Part shown: one piece after another, positions 44,843-56,626 of the stretch | Numbering within the stretch: position 1 is the stretch's first letter | How the letters are laid out: each line of letters starts with the position of its first letter | NCBI GenBank assembly: GCA_013115135.1 | Contig: JABANP010000015.1 | Location: forward strand, 1 to 64,000 | Source of the DNA: Perkinsus olseni | Lineage: Eukaryota; Perkinsozoa; Perkinsida; Perkinsidae | Reading direction: 5' to 3' | Length of the DNA: 64,000 nucleotides | Program-made: the position numbers and the translations under genes | The notes under the pieces: model-generated | Seen by the model: only the letters and a program-made list of their open reading frames with translations | Databases searched by the model: none | Told to the model about the DNA's origin: nothing

Positions 44843-45283
44843 ATGACGGTCGTCCCGTCTACAATCATTCAGTTCATCCCAATCATCCTTGCGTTGGTCG
44901 GCCGGACACCCGCAACCCCGCTTAGATCTTTCTACAAGGTCAGTGCTCAGCATCCGGCGTATTTCTGTGGACAAGTGACCAGGAATGATACCATTTTCCA
45001 GTTGCACGTGGTGTGCGGCTATTCGAAGAACGTCGTCTCCGCCTTGCTTCTTTATGATGAAGTGGCTCCCAGGGTGCAGAAGCTTACCGATTATAGCCGG
45101 CCCAGCTATCTTGACTTCTGCGGCACTGTCAACAGTTACTGCAAGGGGTTGATGGTACTGCCCTTCAAGTATGGCGATCTAGCTACATTGTCCTTTGCCG
45201 AGGACAATCAGTCGATGGTGAGTCATTTTCAAGGTGCCAACGACACTTTCATAATCGGGAAGTGCTTCCCGTTCTCGTCGTGA
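44843..45283 (+). CDS. Small secreted family member (146 aa)
   Basis: Signal peptide 'MTVVPSTIIQFIPIILALVG' followed by a shorter proline region. It has 'YFCGQVT', 'LHVVCGY', 'YCKGL', 'GDLATLSF', 'MVSHFQGAN' and 'GKCF', then four extra residues. The domain is intact and clearly in the family, though diverged. The PPPP motif is reduced to scattered prolines. Confidence 0.8.
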   Translation: MTVVPSTIIQFIPIILALVGRTPATPLRSFYKVSAQHPAYFCGQVTRNDTIFQLHVVCGYSKNVVSALLLYDEVAPRVQKLTDYSRPSYLDFCGTVNSYCKGLMVLPFKYGDLATLSFAEDNQSMVSHFQGANDTFIIGKCFPFSS

Positions 45284-46916
45284 TGAGGCTCATGCCCAGC
45301 TTGCGTAATGCAAGAGAACTTCTTTTTCGAACTATTGCTCTCAAAACATTCCGGGACACAAAAGCATTTCGCTCACTAAGCAATCCTAAATCTTTTGTTA
45401 CCTTGACTATTTCGACCTTCTTCTTCAACTATCTTATACCGCGAGTTCACTAAATCATGTAGAGCTGTGTTAGTCAATCAAATCCATCGTTCGATGTAAA
45501 CCTGCGCAGCAGCGGCATCGCATCGGAGTCCCACAGAATGGTCGCTACCATACAACGGTTGTATCGCGAGCAACACACGCTACGTTAGGCTCCGATCTGT
45601 ACCATTCGGAAGTGTATTCGGCCCAGGGAGAGGCCGCTATGCCAGCGCACACCGGTATAACACTAGCGAGTGAAGACAGCAGTTCGGCGTTCGGATCGAA
45701 ATAGGGACAATGTATAGGAGTTCAAAGAGGCCAGTTTAGCCGTCAGCCTCTACGAAGAGGGATATCCAATTCCCGAATGGTTTCCTCGATTTCGTGGTTA
45801 GGAGAGACATTTTCGCTGATAAGGACATCAATTTCGGTGTGGCCTCCCGTCAGTTACGACGCGAGACCGCGATACCAGAAAGGAGTTCGACCACTGATGC
45901 ACGCGTTGGCGGTGACCTCGGTTCCCTTCAGGGGAGTTCCGATATTCCTTCCATTTCTCTCACTGCCAAGCATAAAGACCTCACAGCGTGGTGCGAAGTC
46001 CTCTTTGACTTCTGAGATGCACGATACGCAAACCGTCGTGGCGTCCACTGACGAGGAAAAGATCGATCTGTACCGTGGGCCGAGACGTCTAGGTTTCAGA
46101 CGTTTCAATCCAGATTCTGGGCCGCACAGGTTGTGCGGCGGGAGTAGCATACGCGCATACGCGCGCGCACAGGAGGCAGCTAGTGGCAGCTCGCTTTGAT
46201 GGCACTTGGCCGAAATCGGGCTAGTTGTATCAAAAATGTGTTACCATGGGTTTAATCGTTCACTATAGTTGATAGCAGTCAGAAGGGTGCATATCGACCC
46301 AACGTTGGATAATCCAGCTGAGCACATCGTACCTCGAATGGACCCCGCATTACGCCGATATTCCGAGTTTGGCACCATAATCTCACAGACACGTCATAGT
46401 AGCAGCTAGAGCAGGGCGTATTACGCTCTACTCTCATCGCCGTGCGTATCTGTAACTATTTTGTGTCGTCATACTTAAGTGTGCTTCCTGCGTCTGATGG
46501 CATTGTGCGTCCCTCTGTCCCTGTACTCTGTCCCCGTATGTGGAATAGGTGGGTCGGTCACAACTAAGCTCTTCTCGACCCCGATATCTCTACCAGTTGA
46601 GACCCGTTTGAACAGCGGAGTCTATCCGAATATTAGTGGGCGTGATTCGAAGCCATAGATCCTGGGATGTGAGCTACCCCCAAACGTCTCCGCTTCCTGC
46701 TCTGCAGCAGTTCGACGAAAGAGAGGTAGCATCGAGGGCATGTCTGTTCGTGGTGTACAGGCAGTTAGGAATTCACTACCGTAAGTTAGTACTACTACTT
46801 AGTAGTTATGGTTAGAGTAGCACTTGAGTGCAAAGGACCAGCACCACCAGCCATCACCTGCTGCACTGCCAATGGCAGTCTGCCATCAATTTTGCAAGGC
46901 TTTACTCGGTTGAATT
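45284..46916. other. Intergenic region, no gene seen
   Basis: No frame shows family features or introns. A CGCGCATACGCGCGCG tract lies near 46150. Confidence 0.45.
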
Positions 46917-47368
46917 ATGAGTTTCCACGACATCATCCGTATCGTCCCTCTTATGATAATGGCGGTAGGCAGTGCCTTCAGCGGGACTTATCATGCTTAC
47001 AATAGTCGAGCCTCAATAGTCTGCGGGCAAGTTGAATGGTATGGGGACATGACGGCCGAGCTGCGTGTAATTGCCGTAACAGAGGCGTGGGGTCCAACGA
47101 TCTTACCTATACTGAGTCGAGGCCTTCGTTCTACCAGCTTACCTCTGCTAGCCATGGTAAGTACGTTGCCTTCATGTCTGCTGTCAACAATGACTGCAGC
47201 GGGAGCGTAAAGTTCAAGGAGGGCGACATGGCTACGTTCAACTACGACGGTGGCAGAAATGTGGTATACACCACCTTCAACGGGGCTAACTACACTCTCA
47301 TTGAGGGTATATGCCTTGGGAGCAGCAGGGTTGACGACTCCAAACGATGCCAGTCGCAGCACAAACAC
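46917..47368 (+). pseudogene. Small secreted family member, frameshifted
   Basis: The first frame gives a signal peptide ('MSFHDIIRIVPLMIMAVGS') and 'VCGQVEWYGDM', then loses register near 47072-47080 by about one base. The second frame continues with 'SNDLTYTESRPSFYQL', 'VNNDCSGSV', 'GDMATFNYDG' and 'FNGANYTLIEGICL'. Both halves are otherwise well conserved. Confidence 0.7.
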
Positions 47369-47977
47369 TTACTCACCTTGAGCAATGAATACGATGGGAG
47401 AGTCGGCCATATTGTAGAAATCATTTTGATGTCATTTGTAGTTTCAGAGGATATGTGGCCTATCCCTCTGGTTGACCATCAGTAGCACATATCTGTTAGA
47501 GTTGTTAGTGGAGCCGTCAGGGCATATAAATGCTCGGCAGAGATGCCTCCGATAAATCCTGATTGTGTTCGTCAATCGCAGACTGGTCCTACTATCGTCA
47601 GTGCCCCAACGACTCCCCTCACAATATCGTTCTGAGCTTACTTCAGCCTTGCCACATTGCCCTGTTGTGTCAGTCTCAGTGAAGAAGAGCTTCTCCAGAT
47701 CAACCGTATTAATTGCGAATCCCCCGGATCTCTTCGACGCCTGTAAGTGTGTACTCCGGAGTCGGAGGGCTTGCGGACATTCGTTGCCTTCTGAACTTGA
47801 TCATTATCGACAGATGTTATCCAATCGTCATTATATGGACCTCAGTCACTCACTTCCCTGCGCCCCCGATGGGCCAATCAACCTTCGCAACCCACTTGAA
47901 CTTCCTAACTCGGACCGGGTCACCAAAGTGGAAAGTATATTAAAGTCATCAAGTGTTGTGTTATGGGAGAAAGCTTT

Positions 47978-50900
47978 TCAGTCCAATAGATCATGGTCGA
48001 CTCCACGATCGCTCTTCCCCTTCGCTCGAGGCACTGGAGGCCGTGCAGGCGGACCGTCCGTGACGGTAAGACGCATCCCAACGTTCAGACTGCTCAGCCG
48101 CTGTTTGAGACACGACATCAATTGCTCGTTCGTAGACTTGTCGGGGGACCCGGGCATCGGCAATAACTTGTACGTGTTGCACTTCGGAGAGTTCTGAGGA
48201 AGAGATTCGGTCGTGTGAGCCGCCAAGCATCTTACCCTGTATAAAAATGAGATTCTGTCTGGCTGGTCTTCGGCGAAGCTGACCCGTTGAATTTGCTGCA
48301 CTCTGTGGTTGCTCTTCACCTTCAACTTGCAATCCCCGAGGTCTTCGCAAATCAGCAGCTGATTCAGCACGAGCACGATGACTCTGTCAACGGGGACTAT
48401 CGGGTCGAATGGCGCTGCTAGGGTGGAGGCGAACTTCTTGGCGTTGTTCCACCAGTTGGTGGACTCAGCCGTTTCCACAGGTTCCGGAGGAGGCCTTTTC
48501 CGGTCCAATCTGGACTGACGAGTGAGCTTCTGGCAGTTGAACTTGCGTGCTCCCAGCAGGCACCAGATTCTCCTCCCACGAGATCACATCGCCTTTCTGC
48601 AGTCGCTGTAGACTGCCGACCATCACGCTGGCGTCCCGTAGACACGACTGATATGAACTGAATGACCGGGTCAGAACAGAAAGATGCTCTTACTTGCTCA
48701 GAGGACTGATTGGCTTCCTTCTTTGGAGAGTTATCGCCCTCCGCCACGCGGCCATCGTCATCTAACTCGTCATCCGAGCTCTCATCCCCAATCTCAAAAA
48801 TGTTGTCATCCTCGTCATTCGACAGTTCGTCTTCATCATACACCCTCCCCGCTGCCCCTGCAGCGGACTTTGACTGTGGTCCCTGCGAAAAAGCAGCTGA
48901 AATGGTTAACCGAACCCCGTCAAAAGCACCTGTTTTCCCCCTCTCCCTGTCCCCTTTGCCCCAGTGGTTGACGTTGAAGCAGCAGTGCCTGGGAACCGGT
49001 AGTCGGCGGCGGCCTACAGGAAGGCCTTGTGATACTCACCACCTTGCATGGCCGCGATGATGGCTGCGGTCTCAGCTCTCTTCCTCTCTTCCTCCCGCTT
49101 CTTCTCCTCCTGCTGTTTCACGAGTTTGGTCTGCTGCTCGTGGATGAATTTGTCGCTCTTGGCGATCCACCCAGCCATGACGTTCTGCCAGTGACGTCGT
49201 TCCAGGCGGTGCTCGTCGAAGCAGCAGCCCATCATCACCTTAGCCTTATTCATGTTTCTGCGATCGCCGCCTTGTCCTGTTCAGTGAGGACAGTGTTGAG
49301 GTTCAAAGTCTGAGACGAACAGAAACGAGTTCTTTTCTCCCAGCAGCTGCTCCATTCGCGGCTACTACGGTCGGAGGTGTCCCCTGTCGGGTCAGCTGCC
49401 GGGCCCTGACTCTCTGTCGTGGTCGAATTACTCCGACGTGCAGCCGCGGCAGTAGCGGCCGCCTTTTGCTTCTGTGCGGCCGCCCCGAGATCCTTCCAGG
49501 CGCTGCTCATCTGGTAGCGGAGCGATGCACAACAACTGGCAGTTGATGATGGCCACTGCTTACGCTGCGGCCGAAGGCGTCCCATCCCTTGGCCATGTTC
49601 TTCTTGGACTCCTCCCAGTTAACCTGGAGGCTCTCCAGCGTCTCCGGCTTCAGTAGCGCACTCGCAGCGCTTGATTGAGAAGCAGAGCGCTTGGGGACTA
49701 CGACGACGAAGGTGAAGTGCAGGCGTGTTTCGAGTGCAGCTGGCTCGTCTTACTAGTTTTCTCGGAGAAGGGGCTGCAGAAGGCGACCCAGTTGAGGAAG
49801 TCTGTTGAGTTGTCCAGGTCGCAGAGAGCGGCAACCAAAGCTGGCCAACCCCCGCGTAGCACGCTGACATGCTTGATAGGAGCCAGGCACCGCGACATGA
49901 TAGAGGACCGTTGGTCGGGGGCAGGGCCTGACCAACGTGACAACACCCTTGCCGCTCTGTAACAGCCTGCCGGTGCCTTACCTTCGCCGATGATGACGAT
50001 GTGCATGTTGGAGTAGACGTCGGCCGACAGTTTCCCGAGGAGAGCCTCCCTCTCTGGCGTCGCGCTATCTGTAATAATAAGAATTGTAGCTGGTGCATTG
50101 GTTCCAAGGGCTTGGTCACCATAATCAGCATCGCCGTCTATTGTGACGGCGAATTTTCCCCGTAGGCGGTGCACCACAACAGGCCGCTCCTTGCGGATGT
50201 TCTCCAACTTGGGCTTGTCGGCAGGCTCCTCCGCCGGTGACGTCGAAGCATCGAGTTCATCGAGCTCCTTCATCCAGTCCTCGGTAGGCTGAAAGAATAG
50301 GAAGTGGAACGAAGCCGCGGGGAGGCACTCGAAGATAAGCCTACCAGCGTTGGCCGACGCTTGGGTTGAATCGTGCGTTGGATCCAGTACGCCTCCACCA
50401 CAGGTTGCAGCTCACAGCGCGCCACACAGTCGCTCCCTCGGGCATCCAAGAGGACGAAGTTGTCCCCGTTGGTCCTGCCTGATGCTGCTGTCTCGTAGAT
50501 CGGATGGCCGTCGAGGCTGTACCCGAACAGCCCGTCCACCACCGTCTCATCAGAGCTGCCCCGGACGTCTCTCTCGAATTTGTTTTGCAGAACTGTTGCG
50601 ATCAGCTTGGGCTCGACGAGCAAGGCAGCCTCTTCCTCGCCGCTGCTGCCCTCCCACTGGGCCACGAAGCTCTCCGGAACCTGGAACGCCTCCGCATTCC
50701 TCAACAGTCTTCCAACGTCGTCGGCGTCCAGCCCAGCTGAGCCGAATTCTACCACATAAGCAGCAGCCACCAGGGGAACCGCCGCGGCCGGCTGCTCCGA
50801 GAACACAAGGCTCGCCCAGAGTCGCAAGGCGGCCTTCCAGGTAGAGCACACTGACGCCAGCCCGGTGGCGACCAGTCCGTCCATCGAGGCGGCGCTCTCG

Positions 50901-51278
50901 GCGGGCATGTTGAAGTAGTTGACGACGGCCTTGAGGAGGCCGTCTTTGGAAGTGGAACAGAGTCGTCGTGTTATGTACCGAACCAGCTGCATGAGGTCCA
51001 AGGAGGGGTCCTCCTCGGTGATGTCCCCGGCACGCCGCAACGACACTGGCCAGTCCGGTGGTGTAAGGGCAGCCATAGCGACCGCAGTACTCAACGCACA
51101 GGTTCATCAAGGTCTCGTCGCCGTGGCATTCTTCAGACAAGGTGTCGTCACTGTGAAGCTTCTCACGATCCTCTGGGGTGGGTTCAGCGTTAACAATATC
51201 GGTAGTACCGCTGTCGGCTGTGAGCTTTTGACGGAGTACTTGGAGTGACCAGGCGTCTATGTCCAATGACTGTAGCAT
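47978..51278 (-). CDS. TBC1D23-like trafficking protein (TBC + rhodanese-like)
   Basis: Multi-exon minus-strand gene whose architecture matches TBC1D23, a trans-Golgi adaptor that captures endosome-derived vesicles. The N-terminal part (51278-50600) is a divergent TBC-type helical region; 'MDGLVATGLASVCSTWKAAL' aligns in kind with the TBC1D23 segment 'NWLGSLFACYC'. A rhodanese-like fold follows, starting 'FVLLDARGSD' (about 50450) and ending 'HVSVLRGGWPALVAAL' (about 49830). A low-complexity Ala/Lys/Glu-rich linker comes next, then an acidic stretch 'DESSDDELDDDG' and a C-terminal PH-like domain ('VDRVIVLVLNQLLICEDL', 48400-47978). The start is uncertain; upstream in-frame Met codons reach 51437. 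Intron borders are only partly placed. Confidence 0.55.
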
Positions 51279-51627
51279 GTATTGAAAAAGCCTGGGAAAA
51301 AGCACAGGTTTTGAATCCTTAAGAGGCGGCCTTTGGACGCAACCCCCTGATGTCGAACACCAAGGGGGCGGATAAGGAAACGTAGGACACTCCACCACAC
51401 AGTGGAGTGCCCTGTTCACGGCACCACGATGATCCACGGCGACGGGTCACACGGTCCAGTCACCACCGGTCCGTCACGGTTCACGATGAGTTCCGCTAGA
51501 GAGATGCCGCGGCCGGGATAAGCCTGCCCTCTTCCCTCATTCAAACTCCACAATCAATATCCGTTAAAGCAGCTTGAAAGGAATTGTGAATTTTGGCAGT
51601 ATTTTATTGATAAAGATACTATCACAG

Positions 51628-53016
51628 TCATCGTGCACTGACAAGGAGCTGTGTAACCCATAAAGATCCGTCACGACCGTATGCACAGCCAATGCCGCAG
51701 TGAGAGAATCCAGGGGTCAGAAGATTCTTCCGGTGGCCGGGGCTGTTCATCCAGCCATTCACGGTAGTCGCAGCGCCATCAGCAACCCCCCTACTGTAAG
51801 CCAGGTTCTCGCCGGCGCTTTGATAGGCGATGGGCAGTTGGCGACAGCGGGCATCGAAGCCGTCGTGGGAGAAGGGGGCCTCGCCAGAAGCCATCTTCTC
51901 TGCATGAGCCCGTGCCACAGCAGCAACGCCGTCGTGCCACTGGAGACGCCGTAGTTTGCCGTTCTCGTGGCGGGCGGCGTTACAGAGATCGAGTATCTTC
52001 CTACCCAAGTACTCCACGGCGGAGTATCTTTGGGTCAGCTCCGGCAAGGAGCCAGCTGGGGCAGGCCCGTGAATCATCCGGAGGTAGTCATCGGCAAAGT
52101 GTGTGGCACCAGAGTCGACCTCAAGATCCTCGATGCCGTGTATCTTACCTCTGCCGTTCTTGTTAGAGTAGATAACCCCAGAGCCCCAGCCGCCACCTCG
52201 ACCTAGCTTCTTCAGTCGCTGTTCCGTGAGTTCTGCGACGGCCTCCCGAGTCAGTTTGCCGCTAGGCGTGTAACGTGGGCCTGCGGCGGAGGAAGACGGA
52301 ACCCCTGCAGACTGCCCGGACGAACGACGATGGCTCGGCGGCGCTAGAGAAGATGTCGGCCTTAACACCGATCCATTCCTCGGGCGAAGAGATTATGTTC
52401 TCCAGTAGGGTATGGGCCTCGATGAGACGACGATCAGGCGCCTGGCGACTCCACTGCAGCGTGGCACCATTCTTGTCGTCCTTCTCGAACCCTAGCCGGA
52501 GTAGGAGACCTCCAACAAGGTCGTAAAGCCGGGCAACTTTGGGGTTGCTCAGTTTCAGAGTGCGATATTTCGAATTTTGTGGCGCATGAAGCACGATATT
52601 CCTGACGACAGTAGCCAGCGTTTTGCAGGCAAAACTTCTCTGTAGTAGATCTTCGATGCTCATCATCGCAGTGAGGACCTCCACGTCCGTCTGCCAGGGG
52701 TCTTCAGCTTCCGGGGGGTCCTCCGATAGCGTCAAGTCGATCGGCGCCCTACAGGGGAGAAACAAGTTACCCGATCAAAGAGACCAGAGGCAGCAGCTCA
52801 CATGCTGTTCTGAGCCTGACTGGCCCTCTCGGTGAGCCTCTCGAGGACCCGCTCGATGTCGACCTCCGCCGTACTGCTCTCCTTCTGTACCGAGGCCACC
52901 TCCTCGCGGATAGTGGCCTCCCTCAAAGTGGAGAACATGAGCTTCAACTCAGACAGGTAGGAGTCGATAAAACTTGACAGCAGGACCTGGGGCGCATCAC
53001 CCGATCCCGGGGACAT
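51628..53016 (-). CDS. PUB-domain / CAP-domain protein
   Basis: Three exons read in one frame. Exon 1 (53016-52799) encodes a helical segment ('FIDSYLSELKLMFSTLREAT'). It ends at a GTGAGC donor in phase with exon 2, which opens with 'APIDLTLSED', a typical SUMO-interaction motif. A PUB domain follows ('FACKTLATVVRNIVLHAP', 'KVARLYDLVGGLLLRLGF'), a fold that binds p97/CDC48 tails. A GT-AG intron of about 88 nt, in phase 1, joins it to exon 3. That exon contains a complete CAP/SCP domain ('ARHENGKLRRLQWHDGVA', 'FSHDGF', 'AGENLAYSRG', 'NGWMNSPGHRKNLLTPGFSH') with the conserved His/Glu set, ending at 51628. CAP domains are usually secreted, PUB domains cytosolic; no signal peptide is seen. Two adjacent genes remain possible. 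Confidence 0.6.
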
Positions 53017-53239
53017 GGTTGGGCGGGGAAAAACTAAGCTGTGAAGGCTTGCCTGCTCACACAACATGAGGGGAGGAGTCTCTCACTGCGGACCACACGG
53101 TCGGAGATTATTGAAAGCGCAAGGCAGGGCGAAGGGAGCATACAATGGTCGATAGTCACTGGAAAATGATGATGGTGGTGAGGGAGAAGAAACGGCAATT
53201 GAGATGCTCGCATCACTACGATGAGGTGGAGGAGTGGTA

Positions 53240-54886
53240 TCACCACATGAGGGACATTATTAACCAGTACAGGGCAATAGTCCCGGCAATGATGGTGATG
53301 GAACCAACACGAGAGTGACCGAAAGCATTGGCCAGAGGGGGACCGAGGTGGACCTGGCAGCGGAAATTATAACGGGATGGAAGGGCGTCGCTCGGGGAGC
53401 TACGTTGAGGTAAGCAATGCTTGCACCAGCGCCTGCGAGGAAGGAGAAGTTACCGAGGAGGAGGCTGGCCAGGGTTGCAAGAGGCATCGGTGCCAAGGAG
53501 TAACTGTTGCGATGCATCATCAAGGGTGGGCTAGCGTTGACACTACCTGTAGGCGGAGACGAGAGGGGCGAATTCAAGAGGCTTGGCTTCCTCGGGCCCG
53601 GGCACAGGAGCCCCCAGGGCTGGAGCATAGTATCTGAGATGGTAGGAGGGGGGACTGGGTGAGACGAAGGACGATGCTGTCCACCTCGAGTTGGGGTCGC
53701 TGACGCCGAAGTATCGCTGGAAGATGATGATGAGGAGGGGCACACCGGTCATGCCGCATATCATGATCATCGAGCCAGACATGAAGACCGCTACGGGCGT
53801 GGACAGGGACACGTTGGTAATCATCGTTACCACGGACATGGCCAACACCTGATGAAGGGACAGCAGCAGGTGGTGGTGGGCTATAGTCGCCGCAGACCTA
53901 CAGAGAGGAGTAAGATGATGCTGGGTCCAACGAGATCAGGATGCTCCATCAGTGATCGATTGGGTCCGCTTCCCGAGGCCCATCGACACTCCCTTGACGC
54001 AGTCTGGACGAGACCTAACACCCGACAGTCGGAAAAGGTAGGAGGCACTGAGCAGCTGCTGCTGTCGCCCTACTGTCTCTGGATCGGCTTTGAAGTACTG
54101 GCCGACCCCTCGGACGCCTTGGAATCTGCCCAACACTCCGACGGCGCCGCCAATCAGGCTCTGGGAGGTGTTAGAGGCGAAGGAAGGAGGACCGAACCTG
54201 ACGTCAGCGTCCGGGAGCTTCTGTCGAAGGCCATTGCCTACCGGCTGGCTGCGGCATTGCTCGCCGCGCTTCTCGAATCGCCGATCTCGAACTGTTCGAC
54301 CCCTCGGCCAATTGCTCCCTGACAGTCGGAAGGTCCGACCTTCGAGAGACGACGACGGTACCCTTACCCGTCCTAGGTTGAGACTGTTGCTGCTGTTGCT
54401 GCTGTTGTGGTTTGCCGGACAAGTTGACAGTCGCCGTAGGGTTGGGCCTGTCGTTCAGGCGCATGTCGGCCGATGCATCATCACGAGCGCTGGCCGTGGA
54501 GTCCGGCGTTCCTGAGGATCCAAAACCTCAGCAAGATGGGGCTCGAAGCACTTCACGTAGGGCCGAAGTAAACCGTCACGGGGATACATGAATTCTGGTG
54601 CTTAACGACGGATCGCGAGAATTCACTGATTCGTGCCCCGGTAAGAGCGGAGACCTCTCACCACTTGATTTTTCTCCCCGTCGGACTGTAGCAGGTCGCT
54701 CATCTGCGGCTCGCCCTCGGTTGGCCTCTCCCACTGTGTGATGCCCCTTGCAGCGCAATGATAGTATCTAAGATGCCGGTGATGGCCTTGCTCAACCTCA
54801 CTGCTTCCCATGCCGCCCTACGGCTTCCCTTCAGGAGTATGGTATTCCTTCCATCCTGCCGGTAGCGGGTTGGGTCGAGCTGGCAT
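53240..54886 (-). CDS. WW-domain, Gln-rich, predicted multi-pass membrane protein
   Basis: The start 'MPARPNPLPAGWKEYHTPEG' at 54886 splices over a 54-nt intron into 'YYHCAARGITQWERP', giving a complete WW domain with both tryptophans and the terminal Pro. A Gln run lies near 54400. Next come 'FGPPSFASNTSQSLIGG' and 'GVRGVGQYFKAD' (about 54190-54060), then membrane segments 'PSIILLLSV' / 'VLAMSVVTMI' and 'GVPLLIIIFQRYFGVSD' (53930-53690). A final hydrophobic exon ends 'IAGTIALYWLIMSLMW' at 53240. WW domains bind Pro-rich ligands. I do not recognise the membrane part, and some introns between 54600 and 54330 are unresolved. Confidence 0.55.
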
Positions 54887-55072
54887 CACTACACTGTTGC
54901 TGCTACTTCAAAACTGATAGAAAAACCGTATTCTGCTGCTGCAGACGAAGGAAGTTCCCCTGAAGTACGGTAAACTCAAGAGCCCAAACAAATTGAAAAA
55001 AAATCACTCGCCGCAGCAGCAGTAATGATGCAAGGAAGCACTCAGAGATACAGAACCGCTATGTGTGCATGG

Positions 55073-56514
55073 CTAAACGATGAAGATTGGTACGAGGCTC
55101 TTGAGGAGGACGAAGAGCAGGAGGACGATAATGACAATGGTCACTACGTAGCACACGTACCAGTACCTGCAAGGCACTTGGTCGGGCAACAGGAGGCGCT
55201 GCGGACTGGACGGGAAACACGGGTGTACATGTTTTTCCGAACTCTTTCGTTAGCGATGGCGAAGCTCATGATTGGCCTGCCCTGTACGGAGGGCGGCCTG
55301 CCCCATGTTGGTCTCTATGTTGTCTAGGACCTGCCACACCGACAATGCCCCCTCCACAGTGGGGTGGACTGGCAGACCTGGCCCTGCTCTGACACATGCC
55401 AAGGCAACCTCTTGAAAGAGGCCTCTGATGGCTACGATATCAGAGTGTATGCTCCTGATACCCTCCTGCCGCTCACGGATGATATCCTCCTGAATCAAGG
55501 CAGTCTCGCCTTGCTATGTAGTACTTAGCAGCGGCCCACTTGAAGATCTAGCTCGGCCATGCTGAGCAGCAAGGCATCTGTTGGGTCCTCCGCCTCCTGC
55601 TGCTGGCCCTGAGCACGCTCAGCGGCGGGGTCGACCATCCCAGTGTGAGAGGTGGAAGCATAGGACGCTGAGGCGGTCGCCATCAAGTTGCCACAGTCCT
55701 ACTGGTAGCGTACGGTATTTCTGGGAGCTCGCTCGGATGCCTTCGTCGATCTGGTCCGCCCTAACTTTCTCCCTCTCTAATGTACGTTCCTCTGACACGA
55801 GGAAGGAGGAGAGCAGCTGGTCAAGGGACGATAGGAGGGAGCCTGGAAGGAAAGGAAGGCCCAGAGGGCCTCAATCACTGAGCTGAAGCTGTACCCAGAT
55901 TGTCTCGGAGTCTCTGCTCCTCTAGCTGTTTATCAGCCTCCCCGCCGGCCAGCTGCCGCATCCTGTCCAGCATTTGCCGTACTGCCACACCGGAGCGGCG
56001 AACCTTGTGAGCTGCTTCTGTGATAGGAGGCTCGGGTGCAGACTACCTTATCGATGCTAGCGTGAATTCGCTTCTCCTCCTGCTTGGGGGATGCTGACGA
56101 GGCCGATACCGTCCGTCGGGCCTGCCGCCAGCAACAGCCGTCCACAGGCTATCTCGGTAGTGGCCATCTGGGTTACCTTGCCAACCTCCCGATGCATGTC
56201 CTGGAGCTCACGGTTTGACCGCATCTCGCAGAGTGTCGAAGGATGCGGCTTTAAGACCACTGCTCATCTCAGGATCCTCACCACCACCTGGCCAGATATG
56301 AACCAAGGCCGTCCTCGCGATCAGCCCCACCCTCGTTCCCTTCTTCCGGCGTCAAAGGCTCGGTCGGGTACCCTCCCAAAAGTGGCAAGTCTGCATCGCT
56401 CCGCCGTTGCTCCCGTCGGCCAGGGGGAGTCTGAGAGGCTATCGGCCCCCGATGGGTATGGGACAAGGACTGTGAGGACGTAGACGATGGCATCAAACAA
56501 CTAACAAGAATCAT
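55073..56514 (-). CDS. Qa-SNARE (syntaxin), apparent frameshift in SNARE motif
   Basis: A tail-anchored membrane-fusion protein in several exons. The N-terminal region has helical repeats ('NRELQDMHREVGKVTQ', 'VRQMLDRMRQLAGGEADKQL'). The SNARE motif reads 'IIRERQEGIRSIHSDI' and 'LFQEVAL', then 'HVSEQGQ' and, after a 47-nt intron (55331-55377), 'VLDNIETNMGQAA'. The C-terminal exon is a single membrane span 'YVCYVVTIVIIVLLLFVLL' ending at 55073. Between 'VAL' and 'HVSEQGQ' the frame shifts by one extra base in a GG pair at about 55399-55400. Removing it gives the exact family spacing around the zero-layer Gln, so a sequence error is likely. The subtype (endosomal versus other) is not resolved. 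Confidence 0.8.
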
Positions 56515-56626
56515 AAAACCACCAGCTGACGGTCCCCCAACTCAAGCTCTCTGGACTAGCGTAAAACGTAGGAACCGAAACGGCTGTACAGGAATGGGGG
56601 ACAGGAGGGGGGCACTGATTACTTCC

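Noticed and set aside
47565..48197. Plus-strand 210-codon open frame
   Set aside because: It overlaps the C-terminal domain of the minus-strand TBC1D23-like gene and has no recognisable protein features.
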